Shown: positions 46,624-55,600 of the stretch, piece by piece | How positions within the stretch are numbered: position 1 is the first letter of the stretch | How the letters are laid out: the number at the start of each line of letters is the position of its first letter | Source of the DNA: Pseudomonas sp. ML2-2023-3 | GTDB taxonomy: Bacteria > Pseudomonadota > Gammaproteobacteria > Pseudomonadales > Pseudomonadaceae | Assembly (NCBI RefSeq): GCF_037055275.1 | Contig: NZ_CP146343.1 | Location: 4,250,501-4,314,500 of the forward strand | Length of the DNA stretch: 64,000 bases | Direction of reading: 5' to 3' | Notes under the pieces: model-generated | What the model was told of the DNA's origin: nothing | Seen by the model: only the letters and a program-made list of their open reading frames with translations | The model's database searches: none | Position numbers and translations under genes: made by a program

Positions 46624-47197
46624 ACTATTTTTTGACGCCGTGCGGCGCGGGTTTGCGAGGAGATGGGGTGCGGTGCGGGGCAAGATCAGCGGGATGAAAA
46701 CGGCGGGGTTATGCCGGTTGCGGCAATGCATGGCCAGAAACGTGTCGCTGACGAGGCAAAAACCGCAAAGCCTTGCGCATCTCTTGCCCCCAACCTGCCT
46801 CTGACAACCCTGGCGCCGACAATTCACGCAAACGCTCGGTATTAACCAGTGCGCAATAAGTTGCACACTTATTACAAGAACAAACTGGCGAACAGTTATC
46901 TGCCGACTAAAAGACAAGAAACCGAACAGTACTGCGCAACTTCTTGCGCACTTTTATAAGTTTCGTTTATTTGTTTAAACACTTCACCCCCCTGCATTGG
47001 CAAACTTATATCAACAGCCCAAAGAGCATTGATTTTATCGACATCAGACTTGATAGTTACAAGACGCCCGAACTTCAGCCGCGCTCGCGGGCATCTTAAT
47101 AATCTCACTGATACTTCAAAGACACTTGGCAAACACCCACTGGCATTGCACTGGGCGCTGTTCTTTCAATAAGCCTGACAAGAGACAAGACCCACTC
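46624..47197. other. Intergenic region between flgF promoter and the lipoprotein island
   Basis: About 570 nt between divergent units. The part from 46850 to 47100 is AT-richer than its surroundings. No convincing gene, repeat or terminator was seen; the promoter of the plus-strand lipoprotein-effector unit must lie here. Confidence 0.5.
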
Positions 47198-47719
47198 ATG
47201 AACCGCTTGCATCTTTTGATATCAATCAGCGCCCTCTTGCTACAGGGCTGTGCCGACGCCTTGCCTGACCGACTGGGCGCGCCAATCGAGGGCTATAGCC
47301 ATACCTCGGCGGCGATCAACCGGTTTTCGGTCAATGGCAATGGCGGGCCCAACATCAGCCCCTATGGCGGCGGCGCCAAACAGAACTGCTGCGCCACGCT
47401 TCCCGTGAAATGGCACCCCGGTTTGACCGTGGTGGTCGAGTGGGTGAAAGACCCTAATCCACATGCATATGCCGACTGGCCCAAGCCCCGCTATTCCGAT
47501 GCCTGGTCCAAGGCCGCTCAAGAGCACGAAGCTCAATACACCCGCCATCGCGCCGTTGTCGCAGTGGCTCCGTATGAAGAGCTGGGGGCAATAGATGTGC
47601 ATTTTCTGCCCTGTAATCAGGTGGCTGTATCAGCAGTTGCAGCTCTCCCCGGCCAGCCAGGTTACCCATTTAACTTCCCTCAAAAAATGCAGGAGCCCGC
47701 CACATGTCCGAAACCATGA
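47198..47719 (+). CDS. DUF3304-like lipoprotein, copy 1 (putative immunity protein)
   Basis: 173 residues from the ATG at 47198. A lipoprotein signal with lipobox LLQGC (Cys about 18) followed by ADALPDRLG. The body has the motif SAAINRFSVNGNGGPNISPYGGG and CCATLPVKWHPGLTVVVEW, which I recognise as DUF3304, a family often found beside DUF2235 type VI lipase genes. The mature protein would sit in the periplasm on a membrane, where it could block a lipase; this role is inference. Its last 16 nt overlap the next gene. Confidence 0.75.
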   Translation: MNRLHLLISISALLLQGCADALPDRLGAPIEGYSHTSAAINRFSVNGNGGPNISPYGGGAKQNCCATLPVKWHPGLTVVVEWVKDPNPHAYADWPKPRYSDAWSKAAQEHEAQYTRHRAVVAVAPYEELGAIDVHFLPCNQVAVSAVAALPGQPGYPFNFPQKMQEPATCPKP

Positions 47720-48237
47720 CTCGCTCACTGCTGGTGATGTTTATCGCCGGGATTGCGCTACAGGGCTGTGCCGACTCCCTGCCTGACCGACTGGGTGCGC
47801 CAATCGAGGGATATAGCCATACCTCGGCGGCGATCAACCGGTTTTCGGTCAATCGTAATGGCGGGCCCAATATCAGCCCCTATGGCGGCGGCGGCAAACA
47901 GAACTGCTGCGCCACGCTTCCCGTGAAATGGCACCCCGGCTTGACCGTAGTGGTCGAGTGGGAAAAAGACCCTGATCCGTATGCCTACGGAAGATGGCCT
48001 GAGCCGATGTTTTCTGATGGGTGGCGAAAACGTATGGATGAGCACGAAACCCACTACACCCGCCATCGCGCTGTTGCCGCTGTTGCGCCGTATGAAGATC
48101 TGGGACTTGTGAACGTGCATTTCTTGCCGTGTAACCAGGTCGCGGTATCGGCTGGAGCGACCTATCCCGGCCTGCCGGATTATCCGTTTCATTACCCTCA
48201 AAAAATGCAGGAGCCTGCCACATGTCCGAAACCATGA
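47704..48237 (+). CDS. DUF3304-like lipoprotein, copy 2 (putative immunity protein)
   Basis: 177 residues. ATG at 47704 with AGGAG 8 nt upstream, inside the end of copy 1. Lipobox ALQGC (Cys about 22). From the SLPDRLGAPIEGYSHTSAAINRFSVN region on, it is nearly identical to copy 1 for about 65 residues, then diverges in the centre (about 85-110) and converges again at YTRHRAV and at the end FPQ/YPQKMQEPATCPKP. Central divergence between conserved ends suggests selection for different partners after duplication. It overlaps the lipase gene by 16 nt in the same way. Confidence 0.75.
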   Translation: MSETMTRSLLVMFIAGIALQGCADSLPDRLGAPIEGYSHTSAAINRFSVNRNGGPNISPYGGGGKQNCCATLPVKWHPGLTVVVEWEKDPDPYAYGRWPEPMFSDGWRKRMDEHETHYTRHRAVAAVAPYEDLGLVNVHFLPCNQVAVSAGATYPGLPDYPFHYPQKMQEPATCPKP

Positions 48238-50519
48238 CGCCGCGCCCTAAAAGATCCACTGGCGAATTTCTCAGCCTGACCCCCGACTTCAAAATGGGCG
48301 GGCTTTTACCCCAAACACCGGGAGATGTGCTTTTCAATTATCGAAAGCAACAGCAAGCCTTCGACCCGTTCGAACAACAAGCAATGGACGCTGCTCATGC
48401 AGCCGGATGGGCTTACGCGGGCCGGCCCTGTATGCAAATCGTGACGATCACCCTTTGCTTTGACGGCACCAACAACCATGAACCAACAGACAGCCTGGCT
48501 TTGCCTTCGACCACTACCAATGTGGCACGCCTGTATCACGCAAGTTTAGGCAGGGATGACAAGGAAACGTCTGAGAATGAAGGCTTCTATGCCTATTACA
48601 TGCAAGGCGTTGGCACCGAGTTCAAGGAAATAGGCGAATTCAAACCAGATAGCCAAGGTTTGACGATGTCGACAGGCGGAGAGAACCGGATCAACTGGGG
48701 GCTGACCCGTTTGATAGATGCGCTGAAAAAAGCGTGCCATCAAAAGCCGCCGACCATGTCGGAAAGCTACGCTCTGGTACAAAAAATGGGCACCAGTCTC
48801 ACCGAAGATATGCTCGCAGCTTCGGTCTTCAAAAACAGCTATACCCGCCGCAAGGAAGTGTTGGCCCAGCCCCTGGCCGAACTCAAAGCCCAGATCGACG
48901 CCGCTCATGCCGGCAAGACCATCCCGACCATCAAGACCATACGCCTGTTCGTGTACGGCTTTTCACGGGGCGCCGCCCAGGCGCGGGCATTTGCCAACTG
49001 GCTGGAAGCCCTGACCAAGGTCGAAGTGGAAGGCACCACTTGCTACCTGTTTGCCGGACTGCCGATCAAGATTGTGTTCATGGGGCTGTTCGACACTGTG
49101 GCCTCAGTGGGTATCCCCTATCTGGCGCCATTTGCCGCAGGCCACATGGGCTGGGCCGACGGCACCCTGCGCCTGTCCGACTCCGAAGAATTTCTGGAGC
49201 GCTGCGTGCATATGGTGGCAGCCCACGAGCAGCGCAGTTGCTTTCCCCTGGACTCGATCCGGCGCCAGGCCGATCCGGATGACCCGAACTGCCTGTCCAC
49301 CTATCGCAACGGCACCACGGAATATATCTACCCCGGCATGCACTCCGACGTTGGCGGCGGCTACCCGCCCGGCGATCAGGGCAAAGCTGCAGCAGGTGGC
49401 CATGAGGTGTTATCGCAAATTGCCCTGCATCATATGTACAGCGAGGCGTACAAGGTTGGGGCGCCATTGCAGGCCCCGCAGTCGGCACTAGGCGCTGAGT
49501 TGGAAGTACGATGGCCGTGGTTAGTTATGGCCGGATCAACAGCCCGAGAATACGACGTCGACCCCACCCTGATCGAACGTTTCAACACCTGGCTCGACAA
49601 TATGGACAACGGCCCGCTGGAAGAGGTCATGGCCCGCGAGGCCGGGGTGATTACCGGTTGGCGCATCAGCCGTTACGCCATGAACTGGATCAAGTGGACG
49701 AGTCTCAATCGGCGGGTGCTGCAAAACGGCCCCACGAGCGATATGAACGGCGACGAAGTCGACGCGTTCGAGGCCCTGCACGCCATGCAGCTCGAAGAAG
49801 ATGCCGCCCTGCGCGCCGGCTCTAAAGCGCCGGTCTGGTCCGACGCCGAGCTGGCGTCGCAAAAAAAACATCAAGCCACAAAAGAGGCTTATGAAAAGCG
49901 CACCGGCACCCAACCTGCCGCCTCGTTCAACACCAGCAAAGTGTTCGAGCCCAACCTGGATTACCGCCAGTTGAGCAACGCCATGGCCGACTTTCGGCGC
50001 GACTACGTGCCGGAGTGGAACCTGACCTTGAGCGAGATGATCAGCTTTGGCACCCTCGCCAACACCCTGGTGGGCGGGCTGGTGTATATGACCAACGGCC
50101 AGGATGAGGCCGAGCACTATGCCAAGCTGCGCCAGGCCGGTGAAGAAAATTACGCCCTGCTGTTCGGCGCCAACGGCAAGCCGGTGAACGACAAAGCCTG
50201 GGCGATCGTGGGCCTGTTTGACGAGCATGTGCATGATTCCCGCGCCTGGTTCATGAACGCGGCCTTGAACGAGCGGGAGGTGTTTAGCGACTACTTTCGG
50301 TACCGCGGGATCTTCTTCGACACTCAATCCAACAACGAACTGTCGCTGCTGGTGAACGTTGGGCGTGTGGTGGGCGTGGCCCTGGCGGTGGCCAGTGTCG
50401 GCCTGACGATCAGGCGCCAGAACCCGCGTTATCTGGTGGGGCTGATTCTGCCAAGCCTGGGCACCCGGTGCTTCGCGGCAAGGTGGAGTTCCCGTTTATC
50501 AGTGCGTTTGACACCGTGA
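48222..50519 (+). CDS. DUF2235/Tle1-like alpha/beta-hydrolase, candidate type VI phospholipase effector (C-terminus frameshifted)
   Basis: 765 residues as read. N-terminal FDGTNN (80-85), nucleophile elbow GFSRG with Ser about 248 (VYGFSRGAAQARAF), LFDTVASVG (Asp about 291), and HSDVGGGYPP (His 374, Asp 376): the DUF2235 catalytic set found in Tle1 lipases. A hydrophobic hairpin occurs near 715-745. The last about 20 residues (after ILPSLG) are Arg/Ser-rich and unlike the rest, and a well-formed continuation appears in another frame from 50462. No vgrG or PAAR gene is nearby, so delivery by a type VI system is inferred from family only. Confidence 0.8.
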   Translation: MSETMTPRPKRSTGEFLSLTPDFKMGGLLPQTPGDVLFNYRKQQQAFDPFEQQAMDAAHAAGWAYAGRPCMQIVTITLCFDGTNNHEPTDSLALPSTTTNVARLYHASLGRDDKETSENEGFYAYYMQGVGTEFKEIGEFKPDSQGLTMSTGGENRINWGLTRLIDALKKACHQKPPTMSESYALVQKMGTSLTEDMLAASVFKNSYTRRKEVLAQPLAELKAQIDAAHAGKTIPTIKTIRLFVYGFSRGAAQARAFANWLEALTKVEVEGTTCYLFAGLPIKIVFMGLFDTVASVGIPYLAPFAAGHMGWADGTLRLSDSEEFLERCVHMVAAHEQRSCFPLDSIRRQADPDDPNCLSTYRNGTTEYIYPGMHSDVGGGYPPGDQGKAAAGGHEVLSQIALHHMYSEAYKVGAPLQAPQSALGAELEVRWPWLVMAGSTAREYDVDPTLIERFNTWLDNMDNGPLEEVMAREAGVITGWRISRYAMNWIKWTSLNRRVLQNGPTSDMNGDEVDAFEALHAMQLEEDAALRAGSKAPVWSDAELASQKKHQATKEAYEKRTGTQPAASFNTSKVFEPNLDYRQLSNAMADFRRDYVPEWNLTLSEMISFGTLANTLVGGLVYMTNGQDEAEHYAKLRQAGEENYALLFGANGKPVNDKAWAIVGLFDEHVHDSRAWFMNAALNEREVFSDYFRYRGIFFDTQSNNELSLLVNVGRVVGVALAVASVGLTIRRQNPRYLVGLILPSLGTRCFAARWSSRLSVRLTP

Positions 50520-50800
50520 CCCGCCTGTCACTGCCGATGATCGAAAACATAGAAACCGTATGCGCCTTTACCAAAAACACCGGCGACGCAGTGAAAGCGG
50601 CCCAGGCGCTGCCCGTGCCACCTGCACTGACCGAAAAAACCGCCACTACGGATAATTTGATTGCGATCCTCAAGGCCGCGCAAGCACTTGAAGCCAACAA
50701 CCTGCTGGAACAAGCGCTGCAAACACAAACACCCCAGGCCGAGCCAACCAAAGGCTGGCTGGATCAGGCAAAGGGCGTGGCGGGAAGTTTCAAGGGCTAG
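50462..50800 (+). pseudogene. Out-of-frame C-terminal segment of the DUF2235 protein
   Basis: About 112 codons starting HPVLRGKVEFPFISAFDTVTRLS and ending DQAKGVAGSFKG. It joins smoothly to the preceding frame after ILPSLG if one base is added in the GGG at 50459-50461. It has no good start of its own. Either the gene carries a one-base deletion in a G run or this is a sequence error; the joined protein would be about 858 residues. Confidence 0.7.
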
Positions 50801-50834
50801 TTACCGAGCACTCCCCAAGGCGACACCTCACACA

Positions 50835-52391
50835 CTAGCCCGGCTTGATGATGTCGTACTCACGCAGCTTGTTGGCGATGGTGGTGTGGGAAACCCCCAG
50901 TCGCTTGCCCAGCAATCGGCTGCTGGGGTGCTCGGAATACAGTTGCTCCAGCACCGCCTTTTCGAAACGACCGACAATGTGGTCCAACCCGCCTTCCAGC
51001 GAGAACTCGCCCAGCGGCTGGCGCACGCCGTAGTCCGGCAGGCGAATATGCTCGGCCTTGACCACGCCGCCATCACACAGCGAAACCGCCTGGAACAGCA
51101 CGTTCTCCAATTGACGCACATTGCCGGGCCAGTGGTAGTGGCTCAAGCGGTCCATTGCGGCAGGCGCCAGACGCGGCAGCGAACAACCAATCTGCCGGCT
51201 GGCCTGATCCAGGAAGTGCTCGACCAGAGGCTCCAGCCCATCAAGGCAATCGCGCAGCGGCGGAATATGCAGGGACAGCACGTTGAGCCGATGGTAGAGG
51301 TCCTGGCGAAACTCCCCGCGGGCGCACAGCTCGGACAGGTCGACCTGGGTGGCGCACATTACCCGCACATCCAGATACACCTCTTCATCACTGCCCACAC
51401 GCCGAAAGCAGCCATCCTGCAAAAAGCGCAGCAGTTTGACCTGCAAGCGCGGACTCATCTCGCCTACACCATCAAGAAACAACGTACCGCCTGCTGTCAG
51501 CTCAAGCAGGCCGAGCTTGCCTTCGGCCCGTGCGCCTTCAAATGCCCCCGGCCCATACCCGAACAGCTCGGTTTCAGCCATCGACTCGGGCAGCCCGGCA
51601 CAGTTGAGCGCCATCAGTGGCGACTGCCCACGGGGGCTGGCCAGGTGGCAGGCGCGCGCCAGCAGCTCTTTGCCGGTGCCGGTTTCGCCTTCTATCAAGA
51701 GAGGCGCGTCCAGTGGCGCCATGCGCCGGGCTTCACGCACCACGGCAGCCATGACTTTGGAGCTTTGGAAAATACTGTCGAAGCCTCGCAACTCCTGTTT
51801 GCGCACGTTGTAGATTTGCTCGCCCACGCGGTCGGCACGGTGCAGGGTCAAGACGGCACCGGCCATCGCTTCGCTTTCATCGTGCTCCAGTTGCAAGGGC
51901 GCAATGTCAGCCAGGTATACAAGCCCCTTGATCTTGACCCGCAAGCCGTTGATCCGCGACTTGTTGACCCGCACCAGCTCGGGCAGGTCGAAGTCTTCGG
52001 CATAACGGGACAGGGAAATGCCCGGCACCTCGTCGACCCGTACCCCCAGCAACTGCGCAGCCGCACGGTTGGCGGCGACGATGCAGCCTCCCATGTCAAT
52101 GGACAGCACCGGAAACTCCAGGGCCCCGAGCAAGGCATTGAGCTCCATATGCCTGCGCTCACTGGGCATCAAACCTACGCGCTTGACTCCGAACACTCCG
52201 GCGATGGTTTCAAACTTCGGACGCAGGGCCTGGAACTGCAGGTTGATCAGATTGGGGCAGTACAGATAAATCGCGTTGCCCTGATCGCCCCCGACCTCCC
52301 CCCGCTTCACGTTGATGCCGTAGGCGACCAACAGGTTAAGGATGTCGCGAAGGATGCCAATCCGGTTTTGGCAGTGGACTTTGATACGCAT
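50835..52391 (-). CDS. phhR: PhhR, TyrR-like regulator of aromatic amino acid metabolism
   Basis: 518 residues from the ATG at 52391. N-terminal ACT domain (MRIKVHCQNRIGILRDILNLL), PAS domain (about 80-190), AAA+ domain with Walker A GETGTGKE (234-241), and a C-terminal HTH (SSRLLGKRLGVSHTTIANKLREY). The sigma54-contact motif is GAFEGA rather than GAFTGA, which argues for action with sigma70, as in TyrR. Divergent from phhA, with a TyrR-type box between; a REPIN lies within 40 nt of its start codon. Confidence 0.95.
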   Translation of the reverse strand: MRIKVHCQNRIGILRDILNLLVAYGINVKRGEVGGDQGNAIYLYCPNLINLQFQALRPKFETIAGVFGVKRVGLMPSERRHMELNALLGALEFPVLSIDMGGCIVAANRAAAQLLGVRVDEVPGISLSRYAEDFDLPELVRVNKSRINGLRVKIKGLVYLADIAPLQLEHDESEAMAGAVLTLHRADRVGEQIYNVRKQELRGFDSIFQSSKVMAAVVREARRMAPLDAPLLIEGETGTGKELLARACHLASPRGQSPLMALNCAGLPESMAETELFGYGPGAFEGARAEGKLGLLELTAGGTLFLDGVGEMSPRLQVKLLRFLQDGCFRRVGSDEEVYLDVRVMCATQVDLSELCARGEFRQDLYHRLNVLSLHIPPLRDCLDGLEPLVEHFLDQASRQIGCSLPRLAPAAMDRLSHYHWPGNVRQLENVLFQAVSLCDGGVVKAEHIRLPDYGVRQPLGEFSLEGGLDHIVGRFEKAVLEQLYSEHPSSRLLGKRLGVSHTTIANKLREYDIIKPG

Positions 52392-52429
52392 GGGGATGGC
52401 TCGGCAGTTCCTGAAAATGAAGATCAAAG

Positions 52430-52513
52430 GTGGGAGCGGGCTTGCTCGCGATTCAGGCACCGCGATCTGGCGGGTACACCTCATGGCTGCAATCGCGAAC
52501 AAGCCCGCTCCCA
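52430..52513. repeat. REPIN in the phhR-phhA intergenic region
   Basis: An inverted REP pair, with the right arm ending CTCCCA. It begins 39 nt upstream of the phhR start codon, so it lies in the phhR leader or promoter, an unusual place for a REPIN. Confidence 0.92.
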
Positions 52514-52612
52514 TATTTGGGGATATTTAATGCGCTGGCAGGCATTTCATCGTCACGATTTTGTGACAGTTGCGCTGTTTAAAACTGAGCAATGACAGCC
52601 AAACTCTCACAT

Positions 52613-52630
52613 CGTAACGAATACTTTACG
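52613..52630 (+). promoter_or_regulatory. PhhR/TyrR box upstream of phhA
   Basis: CGTAAC-GAATAC-TTTACG, a near-symmetric match to the TyrR/PhhR consensus TGTAAA-N6-TTTACA. It is about 125 nt before the phhA ATG. Confidence 0.7.
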
Positions 52631-52753
52631 AATAATCGCCATCATCCCAGCATTACTGGCTTTAGGCTAGCTGCACGGAGCAATCACTTGGGGTATCACT
52701 AAGGCATCGCAACAACACCGAATAATAAAAACGATTTCCTTGCGGAGAGCCCC

Positions 52754-53545
52754 ATGAAGCAAACGAAATACGTCGCCCGTGAGCCGGATGCCAATGGCTT
52801 TATCGACTACACACCTGCCGAACACGCGGTGTGGAATACGCTGATCACCCGTCAGCTCAAACTGCTGGAAGGCCGCGCCTGCCCAGAGTACATGCAAGGC
52901 ATCGAAAAGCTGGGCCTGCCCCACGATCGCATCCCGCAACTGAGCGAAATCAATCAGGTACTGGGTGCCACCACTGGCTGGCAAGTTGCCCGCGTTCCCG
53001 CACTGATCCCCTTCCAGACCTTCTTTGAATTGCTGGCCAATAAGCAGTTCCCGGTAGCGACCTTCATTCGCACCCCTGAAGAGCTGGATTACCTTCAAGA
53101 GCCAGACATTTTCCACGAGATTTTCGGCCACTGCCCGCTGCTCACCAACCCGTGGTTTGCCGAGTTCACCCACACCTACGGCAAGCTGGGGCTGCAAGCG
53201 AGCAAGGAACAACGGGTGTATCTGGCCCGGCTGTACTGGATGACCATCGAGTTTGGCCTGGTGGACACCCCGGAAGGCAAACGCATTTATGGCGGCGGGA
53301 TTCTTTCGTCGCCCAAAGAAACGGTTTACAGCCTGTCGTCAGAACCGGAACATCAGGCCTTCGATCCGCTGGAAGCCATGCGCACGCCGTATCGCATCGA
53401 TATTTTGCAGCCGCTGTATTTTGTCCTGCCGGACTTGAAGCGTCTGTTTGATCTGGCCCACGAAGACATCATGGGCATGGTCGAAAAAGGCATGACAATG
53501 GGCCTGCATGCGCCCAAATTTGCGCCTAAACCGAAAGCGGCATAA
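52754..53545 (+). CDS. phhA: PhhA, phenylalanine 4-monooxygenase
   Basis: 263 residues, monomeric bacterial type without the regulatory domain. Fe(II) ligands H121 and H126 in FHEIFGHCPLL and E167 in WMTIEFGLV. Converts Phe to Tyr using tetrahydropterin and O2. GGAG-type ribosome site 8 nt upstream of the ATG. First gene of phhABC, under PhhR. Confidence 0.98.
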   Translation: MKQTKYVAREPDANGFIDYTPAEHAVWNTLITRQLKLLEGRACPEYMQGIEKLGLPHDRIPQLSEINQVLGATTGWQVARVPALIPFQTFFELLANKQFPVATFIRTPEELDYLQEPDIFHEIFGHCPLLTNPWFAEFTHTYGKLGLQASKEQRVYLARLYWMTIEFGLVDTPEGKRIYGGGILSSPKETVYSLSSEPEHQAFDPLEAMRTPYRIDILQPLYFVLPDLKRLFDLAHEDIMGMVEKGMTMGLHAPKFAPKPKAA

Positions 53546-53590
53546 CACGTCTTTTTACATATCAATAAAAACTGAATTCAGGAATCCACC

Positions 53591-53947
53591 ATGAACGCAC
53601 TGAACCAAGCCCACTGCGAAGCCTGCCGCGCCGATGCTCCACAGGTCAGCGACGAAGAACTGCCGGTACTGATCAAGCAAATTCCGGATTGGAACATCGA
53701 AGTTCGCGACGGCATCATGCAGCTGGAAAAGGTCTTTCTGTTCAAGAACTTCAAGTTCGCACTGGCCTTCACCAATGCCGTGGGCGAAATCGCAGAAGCC
53801 GAAGGCCATCACCCTGGCCTGCTGACCGAGTGGGGCTCGGTGACCGTGACCTGGTGGAGCCACTCGATCAAGGGCCTGCACCGCAACGATTTCATCATGG
53901 CCGCACGCACTGACGAAGTCGCCAAAACCGCTGAAGGCCGCAAATAA
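53591..53947 (+). CDS. phhB: PhhB, pterin-4a-carbinolamine dehydratase
   Basis: 118 residues. Catalytic signature [32 protein letters not shown] with the paired histidines. Recycles the pterin cofactor of PhhA. The stop overlaps the phhC start (TAATG). Confidence 0.98.
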   Translation: MNALNQAHCEACRADAPQVSDEELPVLIKQIPDWNIEVRDGIMQLEKVFLFKNFKFALAFTNAVGEIAEAEGHHPGLLTEWGSVTVTWWSHSIKGLHRNDFIMAARTDEVAKTAEGRK

Positions 53948-55143
53948 TGCACTTCGACGCCATAGGTCGGGTACCGGGCGACCCGATTCTCGGTTTGATG
54001 GACGCCTATCAGCAAGACAGCAACCCGGACAAGTTCGACCTGGGCGTGGGCGTCTACAAGGACGCCAATGGCCTGACGCCGATCTTGCAGTCGGTCAAGA
54101 AAGCCGAACAGCGCCTGGTCGATCAGCAGCTGACCAAAACCTATATCGGCGGTCATGGCGACAGCCGTTTTGGGCAATTGATCAGCGAGCTGGTACTGGG
54201 TGAGGGCTCGCCGCTGCTGGCGGGCAAACGTGCGGGAGCCACCCAAACCCCGGGCGGCACCGGCGCGCTGCGCCTGAGCGCCGACTTCATCGCGCAATGC
54301 CTGCCGGGCCGGGGCATCTGGCTGAGCGATCCGACATGGCCGATCCATGAAACCATCTTTGCCGCTGCCGGGCTGAAGATCAGCCACTACCCGTATGTGG
54401 GCCGTGACAACAAGCTCAACGTCGCGGCGATGCTTCAGGCACTGGAACACGCGCCAAAAGGCGATGTGGTTCTGCTTCACGCCTGCTGCCACAACCCGAC
54501 CGGTTTCGACCTGTCCCAGGCTGACTGGCTGCAGGTGCTGGAGGTGGTACGCCGTCGCGAACTGCTGCCGCTGATCGACTTCGCTTACCAGGGCTTCGGT
54601 GACGGCCTGCAGGAAGATGCCTGGTCAACTCGCCTGTTCGTCAGCGAATTGCCGGAAGTGCTGATCACCAGTTCATGCTCGAAGAACTTCGGCCTGTACC
54701 GCGAGCGGGTTGGCGCCTTGATCGTGTGTGCCAATGATGCCGAAAAGCTGACGGATATCCGCAGCCAGCTGGCCTACCTGGCGCGCAACCTGTGGTCCAA
54801 CCCGCCGGATCATGGTGCGGCGGTGGTCGCAACCATCCTCGGCGATGCAGCGCTTAAAAACCTGTGGATCGACGAAGTGGAAGCCATGCGCAGCCGCATC
54901 GCGCACTTGCGCAGCGGGCTTGTGGAAGCACTGGCGCCATTCGGGCTGGCCGAACACTTCGCTCACATCAATGAGCAACGCGGAATGTTTTCCTACACCG
55001 GCCTGACTCAGGAACAAGTCCAGTTGTTGCGCGAGAAACACAGCGTCTACATGGTCGGTTCTGGCCGCGCCAACATGGCCGGCGTCGACGGCACCCGCCT
55101 GAGCCTGCTGGCCAAGGCGATTGCGCAGGTTTGTACCCGTTGA
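53947..55143 (+). CDS. phhC: PhhC, aromatic amino acid aminotransferase
   Basis: 398 residues of the class I aspartate aminotransferase family. PLP-binding Lys about 246 in SSCSKNFGLYRERVG, and the substrate-binding region LHACCHNPTGFDLS. Transfers the amino group of Tyr or Phe, feeding homogentisate catabolism. Translationally coupled to phhB. Confidence 0.96.
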   Translation: MHFDAIGRVPGDPILGLMDAYQQDSNPDKFDLGVGVYKDANGLTPILQSVKKAEQRLVDQQLTKTYIGGHGDSRFGQLISELVLGEGSPLLAGKRAGATQTPGGTGALRLSADFIAQCLPGRGIWLSDPTWPIHETIFAAAGLKISHYPYVGRDNKLNVAAMLQALEHAPKGDVVLLHACCHNPTGFDLSQADWLQVLEVVRRRELLPLIDFAYQGFGDGLQEDAWSTRLFVSELPEVLITSSCSKNFGLYRERVGALIVCANDAEKLTDIRSQLAYLARNLWSNPPDHGAAVVATILGDAALKNLWIDEVEAMRSRIAHLRSGLVEALAPFGLAEHFAHINEQRGMFSYTGLTQEQVQLLREKHSVYMVGSGRANMAGVDGTRLSLLAKAIAQVCTR

Positions 55144-55161
55144 TTTTGTACTGATCCTGTA

Positions 55162-55257
55162 CCTGTAGTCGCTGCCGAAGGCTGCGAAGGGTTGCGGAGC
55201 AACCCGTTGTCTCGAGCTCACCGCAGCCTTCACGCAGCCTTCGGCAGCGACTACAGG
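55162..55257. repeat. Palindromic element, second family: 25-bp inverted repeat
   Basis: Perfect 25-bp arms at 55162-55186 and 55233-55257 with the shared core GTAGTCGCTGCCGAAGGCTG; an inner hairpin GGGTTG/CAACCC lies between. It starts 18 nt after phhC stops and probably acts as its 3' hairpin. Confidence 0.9.
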
Positions 55258-55382
55258 GTTCTTACGCCGCCAGATGAAATTTCGATACAATTCCCCCCAG
55301 ACGCAATAAAAAGACAAATTGTCACACTCTGTCCTGTATCCTTAGCAAGCTACTTAAAACACACCTTGCGAGGAGCGCGACG

Positions 55383-55514
55383 ATGCACGAGATCCCAAAC
55401 CTCCCCTTCCCAAGCCTGCACGAAACCGAGCAGCCAGTCCCGCAACACACCAGTGGCGAAATAAGCGCTCTGGATGAGGCCTCAGAAAGCCTCCAGGCCG
55501 ACAGCGAAGACTGA
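55383..55514 (+). CDS. Possible small acidic protein
   Basis: 43 codons, rich in Glu, Ser and Pro, with an ATG at 55383 and GGAG 10 nt upstream. No family recognised. Short length and lack of comparison make it uncertain. Confidence 0.35.
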   Translation: MHEIPNLPFPSLHETEQPVPQHTSGEISALDEASESLQADSED

Positions 55515-55600
55515 CGGCTCACAATCAGACGGTGCGAAAAGCATCTTGTTTTTCATACCGTCTGACACAATCGCTCCACCCCCCTATTCCGGATTCAAGC

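Noticed and set aside
46552..46917. N-terminal extension of flgF
   Set aside because: The GTG at 46551 gives the family start with a good ribosome site; the extension has no flagellar features.
46896..47132. A 78-codon open frame on the minus strand upstream of flgF
   Set aside because: No ribosome site or recognisable motif, and it lies in the AT-rich intergenic region; may be chance.
52657..52671. Sigma54-like site TGGCTTTAGGCTAGC upstream of phhA
   Set aside because: Both boxes deviate, and PhhR has a GAFEGA motif unsuited to sigma54; kept only as a weak possibility.
55322..55522. 66-codon minus-strand frame opposite the small acidic ORF
   Set aside because: Cys/Ser-rich composition without a ribosome site; likely antisense noise.
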